A stretch of 19,722 nucleotides of DNA from Discostella pseudostelligera (lineage: Eukaryota > Bacillariophyta > Thalassiosirophyceae > Thalassiosirales > Thalassiosiraceae): NCBI GenBank assembly GCA_036940085.1, contig JALLBK010000194.1:1-19722 (forward strand), given 5' to 3'. Positions 1-8,213 of this stretch are shown one piece after another. Below the pieces are notes generated by a model. That model made no database searches. It was given only the letters and a program-made list of their open reading frames with translations, and had not been told where the DNA came from. The position numbers and the translations under genes were made by a program. How positions within the stretch are numbered: the first letter of the stretch is position 1; every line of letters starts with the position of its first letter.

Positions 1-54
<54 letters not shown>
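1..54. repeat. (AACAGC)n hexanucleotide microsatellite
   Basis: Nine perfect head-to-tail copies of the hexamer AACAGC open the window, so the array may extend to its left. Read in the frame of the LRR gene that follows it gives alternating Asn-Ser. Read two bases later it gives poly-Gln running into His-His and a Val-Glu repeat, until a stop near 147. It could therefore be 5' UTR or the coding sequence of an N-terminal low-complexity stretch. I cannot tell which from this window. Confidence 0.95.
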
Positions 55-55
<1 letters not shown>

Positions 56-57
56 TC

Positions 58-333
58 ATGTCGAGGTCGAGGTCGAGGTCGAGGCCGTGGTTGAATGTAC
101 CATGCCACTGCCCAACTGCGCAAAACCTCAATCGGATTGGGGATAACGACCCTCAAATCAGGGGCTTGGCTTTGCGATCTACTGATTGGGCCCAGCATGC
201 TGAATCTACCGATTGGACAGCCAGAGTGGGTCACGTCATTGGACAAAGCATTTATTTGCGTCGGTTAGAAATTTGGATTGACCCGACGAATCCATTTGAA
301 TTGTTGACAGAATTTTTCAAGCATCTTGCATGA
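58..333 (+). pseudogene. 5' segment of LRR gene, ended by in-frame TGA
   Basis: This 91-codon stretch starts at ATG 58 and ends at TGA 331-333. The same frame is open again from 334 through 1899, so it is the front of the LRR gene that follows. From about residue 25 it reads like the N-terminal part of diatom RNI-type LRR proteins: a Gly-Asp-Asn-Asp-Pro motif, then the block RRLEIWI, then LLTEFFKHLA just before the stop and NQSIWHLVL just after it. That last join is a typical LRR helix-to-strand junction cut in the middle. A short internal duplication gives the repeated STDW. The TGA is most simply a nonsense mutation, for example of CGA (Arg). An assembly or base error, or a true stop with a downstream start, cannot be excluded. 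I see no convincing intron that would remove it. Confidence 0.6.
61..84. repeat. (TCGAGG)n short tandem repeat
   Basis: Four copies of TCGAGG follow directly after the ATG at 58, giving a Ser-Arg dipeptide repeat in the LRR frame. In the alternative frame they give Val-Glu. Both this and the preceding AACAGC array are hexamers, so length changes would keep the frame, which fits a coding location. Confidence 0.8.
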
Positions 334-447
334 AATCAATCCATTTGGCATTTGGTGTTGAGGTTGTCTGATCTATCTGGGGAAGTGGAATTATTGCTCA
401 ACCTTATTCCCTTCTTGAAGCACAATCCAAACCTCCTCTGCATTGAA

Positions 448-1899
448 ATGGGAGCATGTTCAGACAACATGTCTACGATCTTCTTGCCCTTCCTTGCTTC
501 AACCCTTTCACAGTCTTTGCCGAAGCATTTAAAGAGAATCGATCTTTTCAATAATAAGATTTCGGATGAAGATGCTTTTACATTCATTAAGGCTGTGAAT
601 GAAATCCCCGCATTGTGCTCTTCATTATTGGAACTTTGTTTGGCAAGAAACTCCATCGGAAGACGAGGATGTACGGCATTGCGCGAATTGTTGAAAAATG
701 CTGCAACCAAACTCCAGTGCATTGATCTTATGAAGAATCATATTGATGATGAATGCATTGACATCCTCGTTAGTCCCTTGGCCGAGAAGAACACTGTTGA
801 GGAATTGAATCTTTCCATGCAAGGAAAAGTTTCGGTGAACGGATGGATTGCCTTCTCTTCCATCTTGTCGAATCCTCATTGCTCATTAGAAACTATCGAT
901 CTCGGAGAGAACAGAATCAATAATATTGCCTCCACATCCCTAGGAGAAGCTTTGGTCGGCAACAGCGCATTGAAGACTATTCGACTTTCTAATTCCATTC
1001 AGCCTACAGGATGGCAAGGATTTTCAACATGTCTGCCCTCGCCCCGTACTGCAATACAAGAAATCAATCTTCAATGGTGCAAAGTAATAGATGATGTTGG
1101 GGCAGCTGCATTATTTGCAGCATTGGCTGTGAACTCAACGGTAGAAACGTTGGTCATGACGACAAACGATACTATCACGGCGAGCGGATGGATTACTTGC
1201 TTGAGGTTGTTAGTTAATTCCAAGTCCACTCTTGCTCTTGCGGAGATGTATCTCGGCCATAATAATATTGATGATGAAGGGAGCTCGCTGGTGGTTGATC
1301 TGCTGTCAAGAATTAGCACAGTGACTAGTCTTCATCTTGATCAAGACACCCCTTCCATCACCGCCTACGGATGGCGTGCATTTGTTGATGTCTTGCAGCC
1401 CAACTCACTTTCAAAACTGGAAAGGCTATCTATAGGAGGCGATCCCCTTGAAGTAAGGATCAACAAAGAAGTCATCATTGCTATTGCTGAGGCACTTGTA
1501 TACAATGAGAGCTTGGAGGATCTATCACTAAATCGTATCCCGATTTCAGAAGGAGGCTGGGATGCACTGAGTCTCGTCCTGTGCAATGTATCGAGCATTT
1601 TGAGTACTTTCAACTCGAATCATACACTTGAAAATATTAAGGCCTACGGTGAGGTTCCAACTGTTGTCCAAAAATTGTTGCGCCTCAACGACAACGTGAA
1701 CAAGGCATCAGTAGCCCGGACCAAGATCCTCATGCATCATTTCTCAGATAAGGATCCAACATGTGTCCATAATATCTTCGGCCCCATGGCACTAACACTT
1801 GTACCAACCGCTATTTCTTGGGTTGGCAGAGATCGCAAGACATTTGACTTTTCAGTTATGCATCATTTCGTGCATAGCGTTCCATGGCTGTTCAAATGA
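448..1899 (+). CDS. RNI-like leucine-rich repeat protein
   Basis: This is the main body of the LRR gene. The frame is open from 334. The first in-frame ATG after the TGA is at 448, giving 483 residues, but the authentic product probably included the upstream segment from 58. At least eight ribonuclease-inhibitor-type repeats are visible, of the form LxxIDLxxNxIxDxG followed by an amphipathic helix; examples are IDLFNNKISDED, IDLGENRINNIA and MYLGHNNIDDEG. Several units carry the family's SGW or AYGW turn. The last 60 residues form a non-LRR cap containing IFGPMALTLVP and AISWVGRD, which recurs in the relic at 3386-4131. There is no signal peptide, membrane segment or enzyme motif, so the protein is probably a soluble binding scaffold; its partner is unknown. 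It is convergent with the cyclophilin gene. Family assignment is firm, function is not, and the start is uncertain because of the TGA at 331. Confidence 0.7.
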   Translation: MGACSDNMSTIFLPFLASTLSQSLPKHLKRIDLFNNKISDEDAFTFIKAVNEIPALCSSLLELCLARNSIGRRGCTALRELLKNAATKLQCIDLMKNHIDDECIDILVSPLAEKNTVEELNLSMQGKVSVNGWIAFSSILSNPHCSLETIDLGENRINNIASTSLGEALVGNSALKTIRLSNSIQPTGWQGFSTCLPSPRTAIQEINLQWCKVIDDVGAAALFAALAVNSTVETLVMTTNDTITASGWITCLRLLVNSKSTLALAEMYLGHNNIDDEGSSLVVDLLSRISTVTSLHLDQDTPSITAYGWRAFVDVLQPNSLSKLERLSIGGDPLEVRINKEVIIAIAEALVYNESLEDLSLNRIPISEGGWDALSLVLCNVSSILSTFNSNHTLENIKAYGEVPTVVQKLLRLNDNVNKASVARTKILMHHFSDKDPTCVHNIFGPMALTLVPTAISWVGRDRKTFDFSVMHHFVHSVPWLFK

Positions 1900-2268
1900 G
1901 ATTGCAAGCCCAATCTTCAATCTTCTCGCCAGAAATTATTCTACATGACAATCGACGTTTGAAAACCGATGGCATTAGCGTGTTCTATTGTAGCACGAAA
2001 ATATCGTTGCATAACATCTTAAAGAAGAATTCATATCAATGCTTCGCTTAGTGGATAACTAATTCAATAGCAAAACCATCAGCATTTGGAATGAAAATGA
2101 TTGGCCGATTGAGAAGGATGCTAATTTTCATCAACTGTGCACATGCTTACTGTACAATTCTCATTGGCGGTACTCTGGATGTCCCAAACAGATACGCATG
2201 TTGTTCAATTGTGCTACCTATGCCGAGCTGCTCTCGATAATCAAGATCATCAATCATCATTGAAGCTG
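1900..2268. other. Convergent 3' intergenic region
   Basis: These 369 bases lie between the stop of the LRR gene and the stop of the oppositely oriented cyclophilin gene, so they must hold both 3' UTRs. I see no conserved coding frame, RNA gene or notable repeat here. The open frame on the plus strand near 2137-2439 mostly overlaps the antisense of cyclophilin exon 4. Confidence 0.6.
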
Positions 2269-3066
2269 TCATCGAAGCTGCCCGGAATCAGAAATCATTA
2301 CAGGAACTCGTGTCCTACCCGACTCACTCCCTACTTGTTCGATGGCGGCGACCACGTCCATTCCCGATACAACTTTTCCAAATACTACATGCTTCCCATC
2401 GAGCCATGGAGTTTCTGCCGTGCAAAGGAAGAACTGTAATTGACAAAAGGACAGCACACATGAGTTTGTGATGAATAGGTAGATGGTGCGATGGATAGAA
2501 TGCAAATAATTTACTCACCTGAGATCCATTAGTGTCTTTACCAGCATTTGCCATGCTCAAAATTCCTTAAATCATGCAACGAAGTAAGGTGATGATTGAT
2601 TAGTTGCCCTCGACAGATACAACAGAATGTAGAAATAATGTGCAATGTGTAATTACCTGCCCCCGTATGCTTGAGCGTGAAATTCTCATCGGCAAACTTC
2701 TCCCCATAAATCGACTGTGCATTGTTTAAGAGTAACACAGGTGAGTAGATGAAATCATCGATTATTTCATTTCATCAAAGAAGAATGAAAGAAAAGGTAG
2801 ACACCTACTTCTCCACCTCTACCATCCCCTCTCGTAAAATCACCACCCTGCGCCATAAATTTTGGAATCACCCTATGGAACGAACTACCCTTGAAATGTA
2901 GAATCTTCCCAGATCGTGGCCCAACGCCCTTCTCGCCGGTGCAGAGACATCGAAAATTCTCCGCCGTTCGGGGCACGACGTCGGCTCGTAGCTCCATCTC
3001 GATCCGGCCTTTGGGTGAGCCACCGATGGTGATGTCGAAGAATACTACGGGATTTTCGGCGGACAT
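2269..3066 (-). CDS. Cyclophilin-type peptidyl-prolyl cis-trans isomerase
   Basis: A single-domain cyclophilin of 175 residues, which would catalyse cis-trans isomerisation of X-Pro bonds. Exons on the minus strand are 3066-2809, 2714-2657, 2565-2519 and 2433-2269. The introns (94, 91 and 85 bases) are GT-AG. Joining the exons gives 528 nt ending in TGA. Conserved blocks appear in order: [65 protein letters not shown], and [20 protein letters not shown]. The active-site equivalents of human CypA R55, F60, M61, Q63, W121 and H126 are R65, F70, M71, Q73, W131 and H136. A seven-residue insertion (GPRSGKI region) marks it as a plant-like divergent-loop type. The C-terminal cysteine that pairs with the loop cysteine in plant members is Ser here (SDSGQL). 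There is no signal or transit peptide, so it is probably cytosolic or nuclear. The start is the first ATG, with the family's usual short leader. Confidence 0.95.
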
Positions 3067-3385
3067 GATATTATTATAATTGTGATAGTATGGAAGACGC
3101 AGACGAAACCGCAGAGGAAGACGAAGAAGACGACACAGAAGAAGATGTTAATGTTAATGGTGTCCTAGGGATGGAAATAACGCTAGTAGGGAGGAGGAGC
3201 GGAAGTCGCCATGGCCAAGGTCGAGTATCGAGTGTCGAGTGGCAAGCGGCAAAGGAGCGAGTGCGGAGATTCACAAAAAGGCGGGAACAAGGATCTCCCG
3301 CCAAATCCACCTTCAACACACGCTATGCAGGCATGCCCACAGACAGAAGAGATGGAAGAGATGCCCTCTAGAGAGAGGTACTAGT
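3067..3385. promoter_or_regulatory. Cyclophilin upstream region with GA/CT-rich tract
   Basis: This 319-base region lies upstream of the cyclophilin start and before the LRR relic. Positions 3090-3150 are strongly purine-rich on the plus strand, so the cyclophilin sense strand is pyrimidine-rich just ahead of its ATG. That fits a 5' UTR or initiator region. I see no obvious TATA box. The acidic open frame on the plus strand here is best explained by this skewed composition. The regulatory role is inferred from position only. Confidence 0.4.
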
Positions 3386-4131
3386 ATGCCCGAAACCAAA
3401 ACAACATTGCATTGCTCTGGCTTCGGAATTCAATTTGGAGAAAACATAGACCTCAGCGACAATGCAATCGATGACGAAGGAGCTGCAATGCTGGTCAGTT
3501 TGCTAATGCAATGCTCGGTTTCATCTTTATCTCTTCTCGACAATGGTAACATCATAACCAGTGCCGGATGGGGCGTGCGTGCTGGTGTCTTGTTGCCCGC
3601 GTCATCGTCAAAACTCAAGTCACTGAGTCTAGGGGTAGCGGACAACCACTGTATTATTGTGCGATCTCTGACACAATACTCAACCCCGAGAAAATAATCA
3701 ACGATGATGTTATCATTAGGTTCGCCAATGCTCTTGCCACCAATGCCAGCTTGAAAGTTTTGGAATTCGACGCCTTTTACGAGATTTCACGAAATGGTTG
3801 GAACGCTGTGATCAGGACTTTGTTGGACACATCGAGCATCGACAGTACTTACAACTCCAACCACACACTTCAGGATTTGCGTCTTGGATTTAATATGGGC
3901 GTTCCAAATGACGTGTAAGCTTTGGTAAGGAAAAACCGCAACCAAAACAAGGTAGCAGTGGTCCAACAAAAGGTTCGTGATTGTCATTTTCCAGACGTAG
4001 AGGCGAGTATCCATATATTTGGTCACATAAAAGCGAAACTTTTACCGTTTATTCTCCCTTGGATCGGCAGAGATCGTGATGAATTCTCATTGATTTATTA
4101 TTCCCTGCGATGCATGTCATGGCTGGGCTGA
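3386..4131 (+). pseudogene. Truncated, frameshifted LRR gene relic
   Basis: This is a broken relative of the C-terminal half of the LRR gene at 448-1899. Frame 2 from about 3440 gives NIDLSDNAIDDEG, then SAGW and SKLKSLSLG. The homology then moves to frame 1, with NPEKIINDDVIIRFANALA and STYNSNHTLQDL, so a frameshift lies near 3640-3685. A TAA at 3916-3918 interrupts frame 1. After it the family's C-terminal cap resumes (IHIFGHI, ILPWIGRDRDEF) and ends at TGA 4129-4131. The aligned landmarks in the intact copy are NNIDDEG, SKLERLSIGG, STFNSNHTLENI and ISWVGRDR. Nothing resembling the N-terminal repeats precedes it. ATG 3386 opens the residual frame but probably is not a functional start. The two copies are clearly diverged, so this is an old duplicate or a remnant of a neighbouring family member rather than a recent copy. 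Confidence 0.85.
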
Positions 4132-4273
4132 TGAAATCCGCAATCAATCCTGTGGAGGGACATAATAATAAGACCTTCTTTAGTGATCTGCGGTTAATGT
4201 ATCAATCATCGGATGATATTATGTATTTACATTCTATTTTGTAGATGGTGGTGTCTAAAGGCATGTTTTGTTT

Positions 4274-4335
4274 GGTCATTTTTCTCAGGATAGTTGGACA
4301 AATAATTAACCCAACCATCCGTCATTCCAATGACC
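4274..4335 (-). promoter_or_regulatory. SECIS element (distal copy)
   Basis: Read on the minus strand, this 62-base element has every part of a eukaryotic SECIS. Helix 1 is GGTCATT (4335-4329) pairing perfectly with AATGACC (4280-4274). The non-Watson-Crick quartet is ATGA (4325-4322) opposite TGAG (4287-4284). Helix 2 is GGATGGTTGG (4320-4311) with CCAACTATCC (4297-4288): ten pairs, one of them G-U. The apical loop (4310-4298) has AA near its 5' side at 4307-4306. The AA lies 14 nt after the ATGA, close to known elements. The element lies about 235 nt downstream of the SelO TGA in the same transcript, where a SECIS should be. It would recruit SBP2/EFSec and direct Sec insertion. Seen by manual folding only; no covariance search was run. 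Confidence 0.85.
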
Positions 4336-4370
4336 TCACACCTTTCATGATCATTCTAGTATGTTTTGAT

Positions 4371-4440
4371 AAGTCATATTTTCAGGATCGAAGGTTGAAT
4401 GTTGACAATTCAACCGTACCATCCGTCATTCCAACGACCT
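4371..4440 (-). promoter_or_regulatory. SECIS-like element (proximal copy, diverged)
   Basis: This is the other unit of the tandem duplication, nearer the SelO stop. Helix 1 is AGGTCGT with ATGACTT (two G-U pairs). The quartet is ATGA (4429-4426) opposite TGAA (4384-4381). GGAT pairs with ATCC at the base of helix 2. Above that the stem is longer than usual: an internal loop, then eight perfect pairs GGTTGAAT/ATTCAACC closing a seven-base loop that contains AA. The AA lies about 22 nt from the ATGA, too far for a standard SECIS, so this copy may be weak, non-functional or a variant form. Confidence 0.5.
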
Positions 4441-4560
4441 CACACCTTCATGATCATTTACCAACTTCTTGTTTGTATTCGCGAGCTGGTGGTGGTTTCA
4501 ATAGCAATTGCATTATTCGACAAAAGAGACTTGCACTTTTGCCCACCGAACCCAGCCCGC

Positions 4561-7529
4561 TTACGAAGATCAGGACATGAATGCTGTACCACCCGCTTGT
4601 AACGATGCATCGGGAGCACGACGATAATACTTTTTATGATTTTCTGCTGTTCCCTCTCCGTAAGGATCTTGGATCAATTCAAATAATTCGTGAACCCCGG
4701 AGTAGTCACCCGACGCGCGAAATGGATTGCCTTTGGATGTGCCACTGTCTGCCTTGGTGTACGCGTCCACGAGCATCCATTCCTTCAAAATGTATTTTGG
4801 ATTCGCTAGTCTCATGATCTCTTCTGGCGGTGTTGTTACAGACCCAAGTTCTTTGACAGCGTGTTGGTGGCTTGCTGTTAATGCTTTGTGCCATTTCTCA
4901 ATCCAGGGTCGTAAGATTGTCCGGTTATCCTCCGACAAGTCATCGTAAAATGGAAAGGTATCGCCGTCTCTCAGCAGCGTTTCTAACATACCATCATAAT
5001 CTGAACAATGACTAATGTCCCCCATCTCACTGTTCGCTGGTGAATACTTGGCAGCAACATACGTTAACTGTCTCCAAAACAGAGTCCAGTCCGCACGTGC
5101 TGCACGCAACAGCGTCTCAATCTCTTCCCACAACTCAGTAGCTTCCTTCGCCATGTCAGAGGTGCCACCCGTCAGACCAAGCTTCGATCGAATAGCATCA
5201 TCAACTGCGTCAGCAAAGACCGACTGACCCCTTTTTAGCATCTGATCGCGAATTTCATTAACATCTTTGTGGTTTGCATCTATTATCGGCATGAGACTTT
5301 CGACGAGGACTGCATAGTTGGCGAAGCCGGCATTGGGTTGGTTCATGAAACCGAAGTGTTCACCAGATCCAGTCCACTTTGCCGATAGCGGATGCTATGT
5401 AATGAATGAAGATGAAAGAAAACAATTGAATGAGATACGTTCGCATCGAAAGAAGGCGAGATGGATATCGGGAGGGATGTGATACAATAGAGCGCAACAG
5501 ATCAACTCACATAGACATCAATAAATCCAAATGGTCCGTAATCCATTGTCCTCCCACCTATCAAACAGTTGTCTGCGTTGAAATTCCCCTGAATAAATCC
5601 CACACGTATCCATCCCGCGACCATATTGGCAATCCGTTGCATGGCTCCCTCCATCAATGCCAGTGCCGCAGACGTGGCATCTTTCGATTCATGATATGGT
5701 GCATAAGCCTCATCATAATACTCTCGATAACACGCATGCCAAAACATCTCTTTCAATTCTTGATATTGAAGTGTAGCCTTGACAGTCTTACTTTCATGAC
5801 TATCATACTCCATCGTATCATGTAATCCATCCTCACGCATTCTCAACATTTCGACACGACGAGCGAATAAATCCAAATGACCAATACGGACAAAGCTGGG
5901 CGCGACACGAGTAGTAATGGCACATTTCTCTTGGACTAATCGATCAGGATCATGTTTAGTCATGGCAAGTCGACGGAGAATTTCACGTTTCTGTTCCTCA
6001 TTGTATGATGCTAAGCGAGGATCGTCGAGGCCTGGCAATGGTGGCGATGCATTGTTTGACGAATACCACATTCGATCAGAGGTGTCGCCATCCGGTCCCT
6101 CGCTGACTATTAATGATAGGGCACGTGTGGTGGAGATACCAAGGTGATGCATTGCCTCACTTGCCAAGAATTCGCGTATGGAGGATCGTAAGACAGCCCG
6201 GCCGTCGGCGCCTCGACAAAAGGGTGTTTGACCGGCACCCTTGAGTTGAAGTTCGTACCGGGAGGCATGGTGGGGGTAGAGATGTTCGAGGGGATGTTGA
6301 TGCTGCGTCTTCTCCTCCCCTCCAATGGTGCCATACTCTAAGTCCATGCTATTGTCGTTGCTGTCAATTTCCTCCTTCGACTCATCATTGCTATTAATAG
6401 CTCGAGCAGCAGTAGCGACCAATACCTCACCCACGGATATGGCTCTACCATCACCATATCCATCTCCCGTACCAAATGGACAATTATTGGTATATCGTCT
6501 TCCCATGATGGAGAGTGCATACGGTGTCGCCCATGTTTGAATCTCCTGCTGTTGTTGTTGTGGCTGCTTAGCATCGGCATCAGTAGTATCAGCCTCATCA
6601 TTCTCAAAAGCACCCTCCACATCGCCACTAAAGTATTTCACAAATGCCTCACTATACACCTCCTCATCCTTTATTCCCAACATACTACTTACTTGAGGAG
6701 AATGGATCACCAATTTGGGATTCTTGAGTGGAGTAGGAGGAACGAGTACATAGTGTCCATTGTAGATAGGTCGTCCGGGATGTTTTTGACGACCCCCACT
6801 TTGCAGACGTGCTTGGAAAGAGAGACTCTTTTCGTAATTTTCAGGTGTTTCAGAAGAGAGATGGGAGATCCAGGAATTGGAGAGGGAGTTGCGAAAATTG
6901 TGCATTGGTGGAAGAAGATGTGTATGAGGTTGTGGTGGTGGTGGATGGGATGAGGTAGTTGATATTACCGCAGCGGCTGCAGCAGCAGCAGCACCTGCAG
7001 ATGCAGAATTATTGTCCGACATGGCCGCAGCAGACGTAGACATTTTCGTCAACGACTCCAATCCAAATGATGTCGATGATACCACCGATGTCGAACGTTG
7101 TTTCTTTGTTGTAATGGGAGAAGAACTTCGTTTCATGGAAGTGGAGGCGAAGGAGGCTGGTAATGAGTAGGCTCGTTTCATACTCTGTCTCCCCAACGAC
7201 GACGCAGCTGACAATGATTTTGTTGAAGTGGCTATTGATGATGCTGATGATGATTTGTTGTACTTGTTCGTGATATTCCAATGGCTATCATGAATCAATG
7301 CAGCAACACACCTGCTGCTGCTGCTGCTTCCCAACAACAAGGATGTGGCGGCAGTGGCGAGTAGGACAAGCCGTAGGGTGGGTGCACCAAGTTTGACGAC
7401 GAGCGGGTAGGGCGATGTTGTTGCTGCTGCTCTTCTTCGAATAATGAGATTTGTACTAGTATTAGTGGCGGACGACGACCTGTTTGTCGGTCTGATCAAC
7501 ATCGACAAGGTGGGATGGATTGATGGCAT
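4561..7529 (-). CDS. SELENOO: Selenoprotein O, Sec-containing protein AMPylase
   Basis: SelO/YdiU-family pseudokinase-fold enzyme, which transfers AMP from ATP to proteins; eukaryotic members are mitochondrial. Exon 1 is 7529-5511, exon 2 is 5394-4561, and the intron is a phase-0 GT-AG (5510-5395, 116 bases). The product is 950 residues including Sec. Residues 1-230 are low-complexity (Ser, Thr, Ala, with a His/Pro patch), with a basic start and a hydrophobic stretch near 46-66, fitting an organellar targeting leader. The core shows K430 in LKGAGQTP and E453 in IREFLASEA, then D653, N654 and D663 in NADNC and MDYGPFGF. These match the ATP- and metal-binding residues K113, E136, D252, N253 and D262 of Pseudomonas SelO. 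TGA 4570-4572 is residue 948, followed by Ser-Ser-TAA, the same Sec-Ser-Ser ending as vertebrate SelO. The first ATG after an upstream in-frame stop is at 7529. It is divergent from VPS13. Confidence 0.92.
4570..4572 (-). other. Selenocysteine codon (TGA) of SelO
   Basis: This TGA is followed in frame by TCT TCG TAA, giving Sec-Ser-Ser-stop. Sec at the third residue from the end is the known position in animal SelO, and Cys occupies the matching site in E. coli YdiU (Ser-Cys-Ser-Ser). The residue before it here is also Ser. A SECIS lies downstream in the same transcript, so the codon should be recoded rather than read as stop. Confidence 0.88.
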
Positions 7530-7813
7530 TAGTGCTGCTACTGATGGTGTTTGGGATTGGTTTGTTTGCTCCGGTCGCCATGGTGCTGCAGTTTGAGATT
7601 TACCTAATCCTATTGGGGACTTTCGTCGTAGACAGCTTAAGCATCAAGAGACTGTCGTATCGGCTTGGAACGACGAATCCTCAAGCGGAGAACAGCGGAT
7701 GGACTGTGTCAGAATGACATCGAAGGTGGCAGCAGGATGGTTCTTCGACGGTCGAGGGAAAGGACAGCTGCGACGGTTACTTGCTTCACAGTGATGAACT
7801 GAGAATTGTTGAC

Positions 7814-7893
7814 TATCTTTCAATTATTTCGAATTTCAATTTCAAAATTTTGTGGAGTATCTTTCAATTTCAAATTTTAATTTCGAAATTCGT
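7814..7893. repeat. AT-rich TTTCAATTT-type repeat block
   Basis: TATCTTTCAATT occurs at 7814-7825 and again at 7858-7869. Each copy is followed by variants of AATTTCAATTTCAAAATTT. The block includes a perfect 12-base palindrome, AATTTCGAAATT, at 7879-7890. It is an imperfect tandem duplication of about 44 bp in the divergent promoter. A nucleosome-depleted spacer or factor-binding role is possible but not shown. Confidence 0.7.
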
Positions 7894-8176
7894 TCAGTTA
7901 CTTATTAAGTACCACGCGGAAGTTTTCACGTCGAGTCATCGTCTCCCACCAAGATCCAGCGTTCACCGTCAGAGGTATCTCCAATATGAATATCAAAGAA
8001 CATCTTCTCAACCATGACATCCGCTTCGCGAAGATCCGGCAGTATCTAGGGTTCTCGCTGGATATTCGCCAAAATTTCCAAGAAAGTGGCGGGAGATAGG
8101 CTACAGCTGCAGATGAAGCCGAAAGCCGAAGCGGCAAGCAGTAGCAAAAAGCAAAGCAACCTAAAGCAACCACCAA

Positions 8177-8213
8177 CAATGCATTGATCTTTCGAATTGA
8201 TATCATTGCATTG
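8177..8213. repeat. 12-bp inverted repeat upstream of VPS13
   Basis: CAATGCATTGAT (8177-8188) and ATCATTGCATTG (8202-8213) form arms matching at 11 of 12 positions, separated by 13 bases that contain TTCGAA. The right arm ends 80 bases before the VPS13 ATG. It could be a dimeric transcription-factor site or a 5' UTR hairpin. Confidence 0.6.

Larger units (their letters stand above)
4261..4459 (-). repeat. ~100-bp tandem duplication in SelO 3' UTR
   Basis: Two adjacent imperfect copies run roughly 4261-4358 and 4359-4459. Both contain ATGTTTTG at their left end, then a TCAGGAT block, then a 41-42-bp core (4314-4355 and 4418-4458). The cores differ by one T/C change and one single-base indel. 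The middle parts have diverged more, with extra bases in the right-hand copy. On the minus strand each unit carries a SECIS-like fold, described separately. Confidence 0.9.

Noticed and set aside
331..333. LRR-gene TGA as a second selenocysteine codon
   Set aside because: The genome appears to use Sec, but LRR proteins of this type are not known selenoproteins, the position is not a redox site, and I found no SECIS-like fold following this gene.
2137..2439. 100-codon plus-strand open frame near the cyclophilin 3' end
   Set aside because: It mostly lies antisense to cyclophilin exon 4, which is unambiguous, and has no family resemblance.
3090..3371. Acidic 93-codon open frame on the plus strand
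   Set aside because: Its Glu/Asp run comes from the purine-rich strand upstream of cyclophilin; the rest lacks any family resemblance.
4321..4334. Palindrome GTCATTCCAATGAC as a mobile-element terminus
   Set aside because: It arises from helix 1 and quartet bases of the SECIS; no transposase, target-site duplication or matching distant terminus was seen.
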